A DNA stretch of 64,000 bases. Source: Coix lacryma-jobi var. lacryma-jobi. Lineage: Eukaryota; Streptophyta; Magnoliopsida; Poales; Poaceae. Location of the stretch: positions 111,255,204-111,319,203 of the forward strand of contig CM019827.1 of the NCBI GenBank assembly GCA_009763385.1. The letters run 5' to 3'. Below are positions 45,301 to 54,736 of the stretch, in pieces (the stretch's first letter is position 1; each line of letters opens with the position of its first letter). A program made the translations under genes and the position numbers. The notes under the pieces are model-generated. The model had not been told where the DNA came from and did no database searches. It was given only the letters and a program-made list of their open reading frames with translations.

Positions 45301-45477
45301 ACCACACATCACAAAAACTCAAATGCTCCAACATGAATGCACAAACAAGTTTCTAAACCCTAGGATAAATTTTAATTTATAGAAAATTTTTATTTCCCTA
45401 TATTTTATGAGCACCAAAAATTCATAATTAAATCATATTAATTCTAATTTAAGAAATGCAAATTTCAGGGTGTGACA
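42383..45477 (-). repeat. 3' LTR of the gypsy element
   Basis: It matches 49788-52883 almost throughout. It contains a GC-rich stretch (44030-45040) with a 43-bp tandem repeat, flanked by AT-rich DNA. The first bases hold a hairpin, CCGGTTTT and AAAACCAGG around AAGAAC. Confidence 0.9.
44705..44860 (-). repeat. 43-bp tandem repeat in the gypsy LTR
   Basis: GAGGCTGGACCCTCGG starts at 44705, 44748, 44791 and, after a longer gap, 44846. The other LTR holds the same array near 52105-52260. Confidence 0.88.
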
Positions 45478-45514
45478 AATCTACCCCCCTTAAGAGAATC
45501 TCGTCCCGAGATTC
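45478..45514 (-). promoter_or_regulatory. Polypurine tract and adjacent hairpin of the gypsy element
   Basis: On the minus strand TCTTAAGGGGGGTAG ends near the LTR and is the plus-strand primer. Directly upstream, GAATCTCG and CGAGATTC form an 8-bp stem around TCC (45497-45515), a common sight before gypsy 3' LTRs in plants. Confidence 0.8.
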
Positions 45515-45699
45515 GAAAGAGACTCAGAGCACAGGAGAGAACGAGAAAAGATCTTGATAACACTTTCACTTCACACTTGCATACTAAACTTATCAAACCA
45601 CTGATGTTTCACGATCATAACTTGTGTACCAAGATTCCATGAAAAAAAATCATTACACTTGATTATCCCAAACTTGTCTTGCTCGCTAACTTGATTGGC

Positions 45700-46220
45700 T
45701 TACAACTCAAAGAGATGTGGAAACTTGATCTGCAGTTGTTCCTTCGTATTGATATCTGAAAACTCACAGTCCACTTTACTGTCCTCCATGGGTACCCCTT
45801 CTAATGGGTCATTCTCGTATTCCTCAAGTACAGGATGAAAACCTTGATACTCAATTCTTTCACCTGTCGGTGTTGTTAGAAGCACCAAACCTTGGGCATA
45901 CTTAACCACTCCTTTACAAGCAGATAACCAACCCTTTCCAAGGATAACATCCATTTCCATCAACTTCAAAACAGTAAGGTTTGCCTCAAAGTTTACTCCA
46001 TTTATGTCAAGGCTAACTTTTGGGCATATGTGGTTTGCTTTCATTTCGCCTTCTAGAGAGTTAACTATCACTGGTTTTCTCATTGGAAGCATAGTCATCC
46101 TATGTTCTTGTACATACAGGCTAGGCTAGAGATAAACGAGTGTGAAGCTCTAGGATCAAACATCACAATGGCGGGAGCAGAGTTTACTTGAATGAAACCA
46201 TACACGACTTCCTTAGCCCC
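45700..46220 (-). pseudogene. Second retropepsin-like domain of the gypsy element, frameshifted
   Basis: On the minus strand AKEVVYGFIQVNS, then IVMFDPRASHSFIS (about 46150), stops, and a shifted frame continues as PVIVNSLEGEM, VSLDINGVNFEANLTVL, MDVILGKGWLSACKG and PTGERIEYQGF to a stop at 45700. It is a Ty3/gypsy aspartic protease fold, but the active site reads D-P-R instead of D-[ST]-G. It ends before any reverse transcriptase. Confidence 0.75.
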
Positions 46221-46299
46221 TTGTTTGTTAATCATATACACATGATTTAACATTCCTTGGATTAGTTTCTTTTACTTTACTTCCTAGCTCCTGATTCTC

Positions 46300-46440
46300 C
46301 TGTTCTTGTATTTGATGTGGTTCGTCATCCTGACTTTTATTGCTCTCCATAAACTTCTTATGACAGTCATACTCATAGTGATTAACCTCATCACAATCGT
46401 TACAACCCTCACTAGTGGGAGTATAATCTTCGTCATGGTG
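46300..46440 (-). pseudogene. Gag zinc knuckle of the gypsy element
   Basis: The minus-strand frame reads CNDCDEVNHYEYDC, a CX2CX4HX4C knuckle, followed by a charged linker rich in Q and E leading to the protease-like part. Confidence 0.7.
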
Positions 46441-46443
46441 TCA

Positions 46444-47337
46444 CTAGGAGGTGACAGACATGGCTCTTGGAATTGGAGTGAAGTACTTCATCATTGGATT
46501 GCTGATACTGATGGAGTTCATGAGGAGGTTCAAGATTCCACTGATCACTTGATTCCTGGTTCCATTGTTGGATTCTGGTGCATGAGCGTAGGGGTGGTGT
46601 ATGTTGCTACCTACAGATTGGCTTTCTCTTTTCCTTTTCTTCTCCTCCATCTCTCGACGCTTGTTCTCTATCACAATTGCTCTGTCCACCAATGTTTGAT
46701 AGTTGGCATATTCAACCGTCATCAGTTGTAATTGCAAACCATCATTGAGTCCTTTCAGAAAGCGCTTCTGCTTCTTAGCATCACTATTCACTTCTTCCAG
46801 CGCATAGCGTGACAACTGGGTGAACATGTCATGATACTCACACACTGACATAAATCCTTGCTTCAAGTTGAGGAATTTTCTTCCTTAATCGCCACTATTC
46901 CAGCTGGAACATGGTAAGATCTAAAAGCATTCTTGAATTCTTCCCAACCAATTTGATTCTTATTTGTATGTTCAAACTGGAACGATTCCCACCAATCTAA
47001 TGCAATTCCTTGAAGTTGGCCGGAAGCATAAAGCACCTTCTCATGGTCATCACACTGTGTTATGTCAAGTTGTCGTTCCACAGTTCTAAGCCAGTCATCA
47101 GCTTCTATTGGGTTGCTAGTATGAGAGAATGTCGGTGGGTGTCCTTTCATAAATTCACCACGCTTGTCAATAGGTGGTTCTTGATACTGATTGTGTAACA
47201 CATTTTGAGCAATGGTCTGTAATAGTTGAGTCTGCATTGTCAAAACTGCTCTATAGCTGAAGGATTTGATGGCGGTGGATTAGAGTTGTGAGCATTCCTG
47301 TAGCATCATCGTAGTCATTTCTCCTGGTAGCAACCAT
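46444..47337 (-). pseudogene. Gypsy Gag, broken by frameshifts
   Basis: The minus-strand frame opens at about 47337 with MVATRRNDYDDAT and soon meets a stop. It resumes with LLQTIAQNVLHNQY, GHPPTFSHTSNPIEADDWLRTVE, LQGIALDWWESF and WEEFKNAFRSYHVPAGIV, shifts frame near 46865, and goes on with KQGFMSVCEYHDMFTQLSRYA and KKQKRFLKGLNDGLQLQL to a lysine-rich tail. These are the standard motifs of Ty3/gypsy capsid proteins (Retrotrans_gag). At least two frame breaks make this copy inactive unless they are sequence errors. Confidence 0.82.
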
Positions 47338-48337
47338 CTGTTTTTCAACATGTATGTGTTAGGATTCAGCTCTTCATAACACACTTAACCATAGCTTCAT
47401 GAGACGACAAGACAAGGTTGATATAGCAAGAGAGACAAGAGAAGACTCATCCATGACTGATTCTTCCGATTAAAACACTAGATAGTAAGAAACTTCATCT
47501 TGAAAACGGTCCAAGATTAACTTCATCATGGCTACCCCCCTTAAGAAAAGACCAACTAGAGAACATATAAGGGTAGCTTGCATATTATTTCCAGCATGTT
47601 GACAGGCATAACCAACTTCTCATGTCCCGGAAAAATTCATATGTAAAGGTAAGAACAGGAATTCTGAAATTTCTCGCGAGTAGCAAAACAGCAGTGCAGT
47701 AAAACAGCCATAACTCGAGCTCTGTTTATCCAATGAAGTTGCAGTTTACCTTCCTGGAAAGCTTATGAAATCCTCTACAACTTTCATGTAGAACACTTTT
47801 CCAGATTCTGTAGTTAAGGTCGTCCAAAACAGCAGACAACAGTAACTGTTCCAGATTCCAGACAGCACAGATGCATCAACTTGTGAATTTTATAACTCCA
47901 AAATCATAACAGCTATCAGGGTGGTTCTTGCGCTCAGAGAAAGATCATGAAGTCTACTTGTGTCCAGAATTATTCCATGATTTTTGAACATCCATAAACA
48001 GAGATATAAGTTGACAAAGACAGACTGCTTCGAAAAGACAGGATAGGGAAGACAAGAGAAGAGCAAAAACCCAACTATCTATGCATGAACCTATCAACTA
48101 AACTTAAATGAGATTGTGAAGAAACCCACAAAATCATTGCACTCATTACAAAGATGCAAAACAAACATCATCATAAGGACAAGCAACAAAAATCACAGGT
48201 TCACAAGCCACACATGGGCCAAGGACTTGACTTAACTTCGTTACTAACGTTTCATTACCTAAGGGTTCAAGAACTACTAGCACACGATACATCTGCAAGA
48301 ACATCAAGGATAGCTTTTCTTGTACACTCTTCATCTA
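47338..48337 (-). other. Spacer between ORF1 and gag, with an internal polypurine tract
   Basis: About 1 kb without coding signal. On the minus strand it contains TCTTAAGGGGGGTAG (47532-47546), identical over 15 bases to the terminal polypurine tract. Confidence 0.6.
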
Positions 48338-49579
48338 TCAACTGCTATCAGGGACTTTCTTTGCATCAGGCACTGACATCACTTGTTGGTGACTATTCTG
48401 TAGTGACTGGGTTGTGGCTACTTCCTTGAGTCGGTTGTTGATCTTTTTGGGGCAGGAGCTTACGTAGTGTCCTTCCTGTCGACAATGATAACATCTTCCT
48501 TTGGTTGGATCTGCTGCAGTAAAAGTGTTGTTCGATGTGCTGCCATCTTGCTGACTCAGAGGATTGACTTTTACCAGTTTATTCTGCTTCTTAACTCGCT
48601 TCCGTGGCTGGAACTCTTTGTAGGTGATTGTCCATCCATCTATGCAAACCTCATGTGGAAAGTTCTTAACTGGAGGAGCTTCTAGATGCTGCTGATCTAG
48701 GCTGGTCTGAACAAGAGTTGAAACTGGATGTGATACTGGAGTAGAACTCAACGGTGACTCGAATGAATTTGCTTTCCTTTTCTTATCTTCCTTGACTACA
48801 CCACTTGGGTTCACTTTGACCTCATCCTTGGTTGACTTCTCTTGAAGACAAGAATTCCCATAATGCTTGCAACATAGACATCGATCCTGAACCTCTTGCA
48901 CCTTACTACTGCTATCTCCCAATAGACCTGCTTCACATTCATTGGGTGATAATGGCATACCTTGATATTCAATCCTTTCGCCTGATGGTGTTCTTAAAAA
49001 CACTGAACGTCGGGAATAATTGACCTCACTTTTACGACCCCTTAACCATCCTTGTCCAAGGATAACATCGATTCCGGAAAGTTCCAAAACATTAAGCTTT
49101 ACTATGAACTCACTCTCCTTTATCTGGACTCTAACATCTCGGCATACACGGTTTGTCTCAACTTCTCCAGTTGGTGTACGAACTACTATGAGCTTCTTTG
49201 TTGGCCATTCCCTTATCTTCAGGCGAGCTACAAACTTGGCAGAGATGAACGAGTGCGAAGCACTAGGGTCAAAAAGAACCATGGCAGTTACTGAATTGAC
49301 TGGGATCATGCCATACACTGCTTTCTTTGCTCCATGAATAGTGGTCATATCCACATGCCTCAACTTTCCATAAATGTAATCTTGCTCCACTTCAACACCT
49401 GGTAACTGTTCTTTATGGCTTCCTTCCATGTTGGTTGGTCCGTGTGTTGCGTTTTGCTGTTGCGTCATTCTTCCCAGGTCTTGACTTTGCATAGCGATCA
49501 GCTTCTGTTTGTTAACTGCGGTCAGAGACGACATAGCTTGGTCATCGATCCGTCTACTTAGATAGAGGAAAATTTTCAA
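48338..49579 (-). CDS. ORF1: retropepsin-like domain followed by a CCHC knuckle
   Basis: An intact 413-residue ORF, first after the primer binding site, starting at the ATG at 49579. Residues about 82-205 match the Ty3/gypsy protease fold: KAVYGMIPVN, VLFDPSASHSFIS (catalytic Asp at 104), DVILGQGWL (171-179) and PSGERIEYQG. The usual D-[ST]-G triad reads D-P-S and the usual MDW reads QGW, so proteolysis is doubtful. A charged linker with a basic patch (PRKRVKKQNK) follows, then CYHCRQEGHYVSSC (about 363-376), a CX2CX4HX4C knuckle that would bind nucleic acid. Normal gypsy order is capsid, knuckle, protease; here protease comes before knuckle and capsid is absent. It could be a rearranged gag-pro protein with an RNA-binding or assembly role. 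The function is unknown. Confidence 0.75.
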   Translation of the reverse strand: MKIFLYLSRRIDDQAMSSLTAVNKQKLIAMQSQDLGRMTQQQNATHGPTNMEGSHKEQLPGVEVEQDYIYGKLRHVDMTTIHGAKKAVYGMIPVNSVTAMVLFDPSASHSFISAKFVARLKIREWPTKKLIVVRTPTGEVETNRVCRDVRVQIKESEFIVKLNVLELSGIDVILGQGWLRGRKSEVNYSRRSVFLRTPSGERIEYQGMPLSPNECEAGLLGDSSSKVQEVQDRCLCCKHYGNSCLQEKSTKDEVKVNPSGVVKEDKKRKANSFESPLSSTPVSHPVSTLVQTSLDQQHLEAPPVKNFPHEVCIDGWTITYKEFQPRKRVKKQNKLVKVNPLSQQDGSTSNNTFTAADPTKGRCYHCRQEGHYVSSCPKKINNRLKEVATTQSLQNSHQQVMSVPDAKKVPDSS

Positions 49580-49772
49580 AAGTGATTCAAACCAAGGAGT
49601 GAAGGTGAGAGCAACATTTAAAATTTGAGCAACAAGGAGGAGATAAATAACAAGGGTAGAAGATACAATAAAGAAGAAAATATCAAGGTTGATAGAACAG
49701 GGGTTCTATAGAAATTTTTGAAACTTTAAAACGACCAGTTTCTAACTAGGCTTGCGTCCTACAGTCAGCATT

Positions 49773-49784
49773 GCTCCGATACCA
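49773..49784 (-). promoter_or_regulatory. Primer binding site of the gypsy element
   Basis: TGGTATCGGAGC on the minus strand, three bases inside the 5' LTR. It is the same variant as at position 95. Confidence 0.85.
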
Positions 49785-49787
49785 CTT

Positions 49788-52700
49788 TGTCACACCCGGT
49801 TTTAAGAACAAAACCAGGTATACACCATATGTGAGCCCAGGAAGTCAAATCTCACATATAGCAACAAATAAGGGGTAATATCGAAAGACAATGCTCTTAT
49901 ATAACGTATATAAAACAAAAGAACATAACCTTAAAGAGCAGACAGCGGAAAGACACTCCGATCTTCAGATGGAGACACCAACTTCACAGGGAACAACTGA
50001 CTGGTTGACCACAAGCCTAAGCTTCTCCAAAGCTTAACTCTCTGGGGTGTGGGGAAAAGCAAGAGTGAGTCCATGTTGAACTCCACAAGTATAGCAGCAA
50101 GTGATATAGATCCCAAGTCTCATGATCAATGTAACATAAATAATGAATAGCATAAAACGGTAAATAATGAACATGTTAACCAACATAAGTCATAAATGTA
50201 AAAGTCTTCAAGGCCGCTCGTATCCTTGAGCAAGGCTGATATATCAGTTTAATAAACTTTGCGCAAAGGTGTACACTTTCACTGCGAGACGTGAATTGCC
50301 CTTTTACCCGAGGTGATCAGCCTCTTAACTCACTTCCAAGGAAAGTCGGCAGGGTTCACGATGAAGCCTTTCAAAGGTTCGTCTAACAAGTTAGGGCCGC
50401 TAGGTTTCCTCATCAATAAGCATGAATCTCCCCTCCAAGCAGTGACTAACCAAAGAAAATGCACCAACTTGGTCGGCCAAGACCATACAGATCGGAGCCC
50501 CTCTTGCGCCTTTCGGTAACCTCTAACAAGCTAGAAAAGGTCCTTATACTGAGCTAAAGCCAGAGCCATATAACCCCCAACAGTTGCACTGTAAATCCCG
50601 AAGGTGCTCGTACAGATAATTTCTTAAGTTGCTAATAAGCCATTTTTATCATCCGATGCATACATTAATTAAGTAACATGATCATGATTGCGAAAAGAAC
50701 ACTTGATTGCTATACTTGCCTTAAACTCAAGATCCTTCTTCTGTTGACTTATATACTTCCAAAGGTTGACTCTCGATCTTGAACTCTTGGTCACGAACTT
50801 CTTCTTGATCACCAACGTACAACTCACCGACTGGACATACGATCACATAATACCACACATGCATCCAAAAGCAATCATGCAAAAGCAAACATAGCCTATT
50901 ATTAGAACAGTACATCAAACATAAGAAAACAAGGTAAAGAGTTTTGGAAACAAATCTACGTGCCACTACGGTCACACAGACGCGAAGATCACTCTAAACG
51001 GAGTTATAACGAGAAAGATACGATCTAAACAAGATTAAAGATACTAATTACTAGATTAGATTTAACTCAAATTTTAATTTCAGAAAACAGTATTGAAAGT
51101 TATATATTTAGAAAGAACTTTTCGAAACGAATCTAACGCAAGTTGAACGGACTAAATCGGAGTTAAAACGGAGAAGTTATAAGCTTTTGAAATCTGATGG
51201 CAAACTTGTAAATAAATCAAACTTGATTTTCGCACATAAAACGAAATTGGAAACTGGCTGGACTGCGCCTCATTTAGAAGAAAACGCAGGGGCTAGATTG
51301 AAAGTTTTCAAAGACACATGAAATAGTGCTGGTTGGACCGCGGGTTCAGACCTAAATATTTGGGGGACTCTTTAGCAAAGGTGACAAACGAAGGGGTATC
51401 GAGTGATTCCGAGCGCTAGATCCAGAATGGACGGCTCGAATTAGATCAGGGTGAGACCGGCGGCGCTTTCGCCGGGGAGAAAGAAGGACGCGGCGGCTCC
51501 ATGGCCGGAAGGCGGCGGCGCGGCTCGGGATTGCGCTACAGAGCGGTAGAGGCCTCGGAAGTAGGTCCAATCGAAAGAGGAGAACAAAGCGGACTCACCA
51601 GTGGTGATGATGGCGTCGGTGAGGTCTCTGTGACGGCGGATTGCGCGGCGAGGCGGACAGCGGGGGGCGCTGCAACGACGGCGAGCACGGGTTAACGCGA
51701 AACCAGGGGAAAACAGAGGGGAAAAAGGTGTAATGGCTTCGCGTGACCAAGACGAAGCTAGATAGGAACCTTGCGACGGCTGGAACTCGTTGAAGCGTCG
51801 GGTTGACGACGGCGGATCGACGGCGGCCGCGGAGTTCGTCGCGGGAGCGAATTAAAGCACGAGAGCAGAAGCTTGATGCGTGGGGAGAGGCGGCGGTCTC
51901 CGGGGAATCTATTTAAGGGGTCGGCTCGGTCGATTTGGCAAGCGAGGACGCGTAGCATCGATGGAGTCGAACTCGGCATCGAGTTCGAGCCGGAGACGGG
52001 AGGGAGAAGGAGCAATGGGACGCTGACAGGCGGGATGCTTTGTCAGCGAGAGCGGGCGCGGGAGCGGCGACCCTCGGGCGAGACGGAAACGGCGACACGC
52101 ACGCGAGGCTGGACCCTCGGGCGAGACGGAGACGGCTTCGCGCACGCGAGGCTGGACCCTCGGGCGAGACGGAGGCGGCTTCGCGCACGCGAGGCTGGAC
52201 CCTCGGGCGAGACGGAGGCGGCGATGCTCACGCGAGTGCAGCGCCGAGGCTGGACCCTCGGCTCGGCGCGGGGCTGCGGCACTGCGCAGGTGCTGCTGGG
52301 CCGGGCGGCGGCCCACGCGAGCGACGGAGAGAGAGGGGAGAGGGGAAAGCTGAGCTGGGCTCTGCGCCGGCCCACGCGGAAGATGGGGAGGAGGAATGGG
52401 GCGCCGGGTTGGGCCTTCGAGCCGGAAACCAGAAGGGGAGAGGGAAAGAGAGCTTTGCCTTTTTCTTTTTATTTAAAACCTTTTCAAAACATTTTCAAAC
52501 CAATGTGAATTTCTTTTGAACTTGTTTGAATCTTTGGGAGAATAAATAGATTCTGAAACTTTTGGAGAAAAAAACAAGTTTTCGAAACTTTAAACTTTCC
52601 AAACTTTTTTGAAAAACAAAACGTCTTTATTTTCAAAACCCTTTCTATGAAATTCCTTTTAAATTAACTCCAAATCATTTTGAACTCAATTTGAATTTTA

Positions 52701-52883
52701 GCCAAAACCACACATCACAAAAACTCAAATGCTCCAACATGAATGCACAAACAAGTTTCTAAACCCTAGGATAAATTTTAATTTATAGAAAATTTTTATT
52801 TCCCTATATTTTATGAGCACCAAAAATTCATAATTAAATCATATTAATTCTAATTTAAGAAATGCAAATTTCAGGGTGTGACA
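49788..52883 (-). repeat. 5' LTR of the gypsy element
   Basis: Pairs with 42383-45477. Few substitutions separate them but many one-to-few-base indels do, mostly in the GC-rich part. TTTAAG near 51915 is a possible core promoter area. Confidence 0.9.
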
Positions 52884-52888
52884 TTGTA

Positions 52889-53698
52889 GCTTTTTATGTC
52901 TCCTAATATATATATTTTGTGAAGATTGGAAAACATGTTTCTCAGAATATTTTAAAATATTGTTGAAGATGTTCTTAGAGACCTGCCTGGTTGCTTATCA
53001 GGTATGTAGATCATTGATTTTGAGTGTCATATGGTCAAGATTTGTTACCTGATAGATATTTGTCAGGTAAGACAACAAGCAAACAAACTCTTAGACAGAT
53101 TGTCACACGTCAGCATTCTCGTACTCTATCTCGTGCAATGCCACGTAAGATTTGTTATTACGTGAAAGAAAGAGAGAGATGAAATATAAAGAGGTCATTG
53201 TTTCACAAAACAATCACCTTATGAGCTAAGTTTTGTGATTATAATATAACTATTGGACCATTGTATGAGTTATTGTTGCTATCCAACTCATAACCTTACT
53301 TTTATTCTATCTAGAATTAATGAATTGGGAGGTATTACGAAACAGCTTAAAAGAACAATTATTATATATGTTGTCTATTAAATCATCTAAGATTACATAG
53401 CACTACACAGGACCACTCATGAGACATTTATACTTGCCCTAAGCACAACCAAGCAGGCTTATATGTCAATACAATACTTAAGAAATAATAAAATTCAATA
53501 TATTGTTTTTCAATATCACCTTACATATTTAGGATATGAGATAAGCATAATTAATTAAATAATTATTATATATATATATCATATAGTAAATCTATTTAAG
53601 GATATAAATATTAATATTATTTTTATAATTTAATTAAAGCTGAGATGAAAATTTATTTATTTTAGAACTGGAAAGAGTACCACGCACAACGATGTGGA
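52889..53698. other. AT-rich intergenic sequence
   Basis: No gene seen. At 52985-53075, TTGCTTATCAGGTA and a later TTTGTCAGGTAAGACAACAAGCAAAC resemble halves of a decayed MITE. A TA run lies near 53570. Confidence 0.4.
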
Positions 53699-54383
53699 CA
53701 GCGATGAAAACGGACGGAAAACCTCATTTCTACTTCCATTTCTATATTCTTTGGTGGAAAATACGCGTTCAGAAAATACGGGTTCGGAAACGGAATCAGG
53801 ATATACGGATGTTCGGAAACGAACGGATACAGCCGTAAATTCATCGGAAACGGTTGGAAGCCGGAAAATTAAACCGGAATACCACAAATCTTTATACTCA
53901 CAAACACAATCACATATAATGACCCTGATAATGTAACATGTGTAAGAGAGAATATTTCGACAACGACATAGATATATTTTTCACAAATCACAGCTGTGCC
54001 TCATCATCCATGTTGTCAGAATCACTTTTGTTCTTATCTTTTTATATATATGTAGATATATTTGCTGAAAATAAATTAATACTTAATATTTAGAGTACAT
54101 CATTGCGAAGAGCTCGTCGAGCCGATCGAAACGGATATATTATTTTATATATTTAGAGCTAGAAATAAAAAGATATTAATTTTTCAAATAAAAGAAGTCA
54201 ATCTTGTGAAATCTGGTAAAATTCCGAATTCAAATCCGGAAAAATTCTGACCAAATACGAAATTTCGAAAATACGGACGAAAAAACATTATTTCTACTTT
54301 CGATCATCAAACTTTTCCGAAAATACGGAAATGAAAAAACAGACAGTTCGGAACGGGAAAAATTTCGTCTGTTTTCATCCGTG
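53699..54383. mobile_element. Non-autonomous hAT element upstream of PLD zeta
   Basis: Terminal repeats CAGCGATGAAAACGGACG (left) and CACGGATGAAAACAGACG (right, reverse complement). Flanking 8-base duplication GATGTGGA/GATGTGGC (7 of 8 match). Both ends are studded with ACGGA, TTCGG and CGGAAA words. No transposase. It ends about 350 bp before the PLD start codon. Confidence 0.85.
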
Positions 54384-54391
54384 GATGTGGC

Positions 54392-54736
54392 TCGTGGCAC
54401 TTGCCACGTCACACCACGTGTCCTTCTGTCAGTCTAGACTGTAGAGTACCGAACTACAACTCACAAAAATAAGCCACAAATAAAGTTCAGAAACAAAAAT
54501 TGAACAAAAAAATATGGCGAGGAAAAGCCAAAAGCACCCAAATTTGGCAGGCAGCACATCCATCTGCTCGTCTATTCTTCCTTCCACGGCGCGGCAGTCC
54601 GTCCGGTCGTGACACCTACCGGCTCACCGCCCCTCCTTGATTCGTTCCCCGAACCGCTCCTCCCCTTTCGGCTTCCGCTTCGGTCTCGCCAGCACTTCCA
54701 AACCAAACCATCCATATAAATCCCCGCGAGGAATCT
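54392..54736 (+). promoter_or_regulatory. Proximal promoter and 5' UTR of PLD zeta
   Basis: The interval between the hAT element and the ATG. CCACGTCACACCACGTG at 54404-54420 holds two ACGT-core (G-box-like) sites. An AT-rich part is followed by a C-rich, pyrimidine-rich part (54540-54710) typical of a grass 5' UTR. CATATAAA at 54711 is too close to the ATG to be the TATA box with confidence. Confidence 0.45.

Larger units (their letters stand above)
42383..52883 (-). mobile_element. Complete non-autonomous Ty3/gypsy element, TSD TTGTA
   Basis: Two 3.1-kb LTRs (TGTCACACC...GGTGTGACA) bound a 4.3-kb interior, and TTGTA is duplicated at 42378-42382 and 52884-52888. The primer binding site at 49773-49784 and the polypurine tract at 45478-45490 show that it reads on the minus strand. 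The interior codes a retropepsin-like plus zinc-knuckle ORF first, then a broken gag, a zinc knuckle and a second retropepsin-like piece. No reverse transcriptase, RNase H or integrase is present, so it depends on a partner for copying. Confidence 0.9.
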
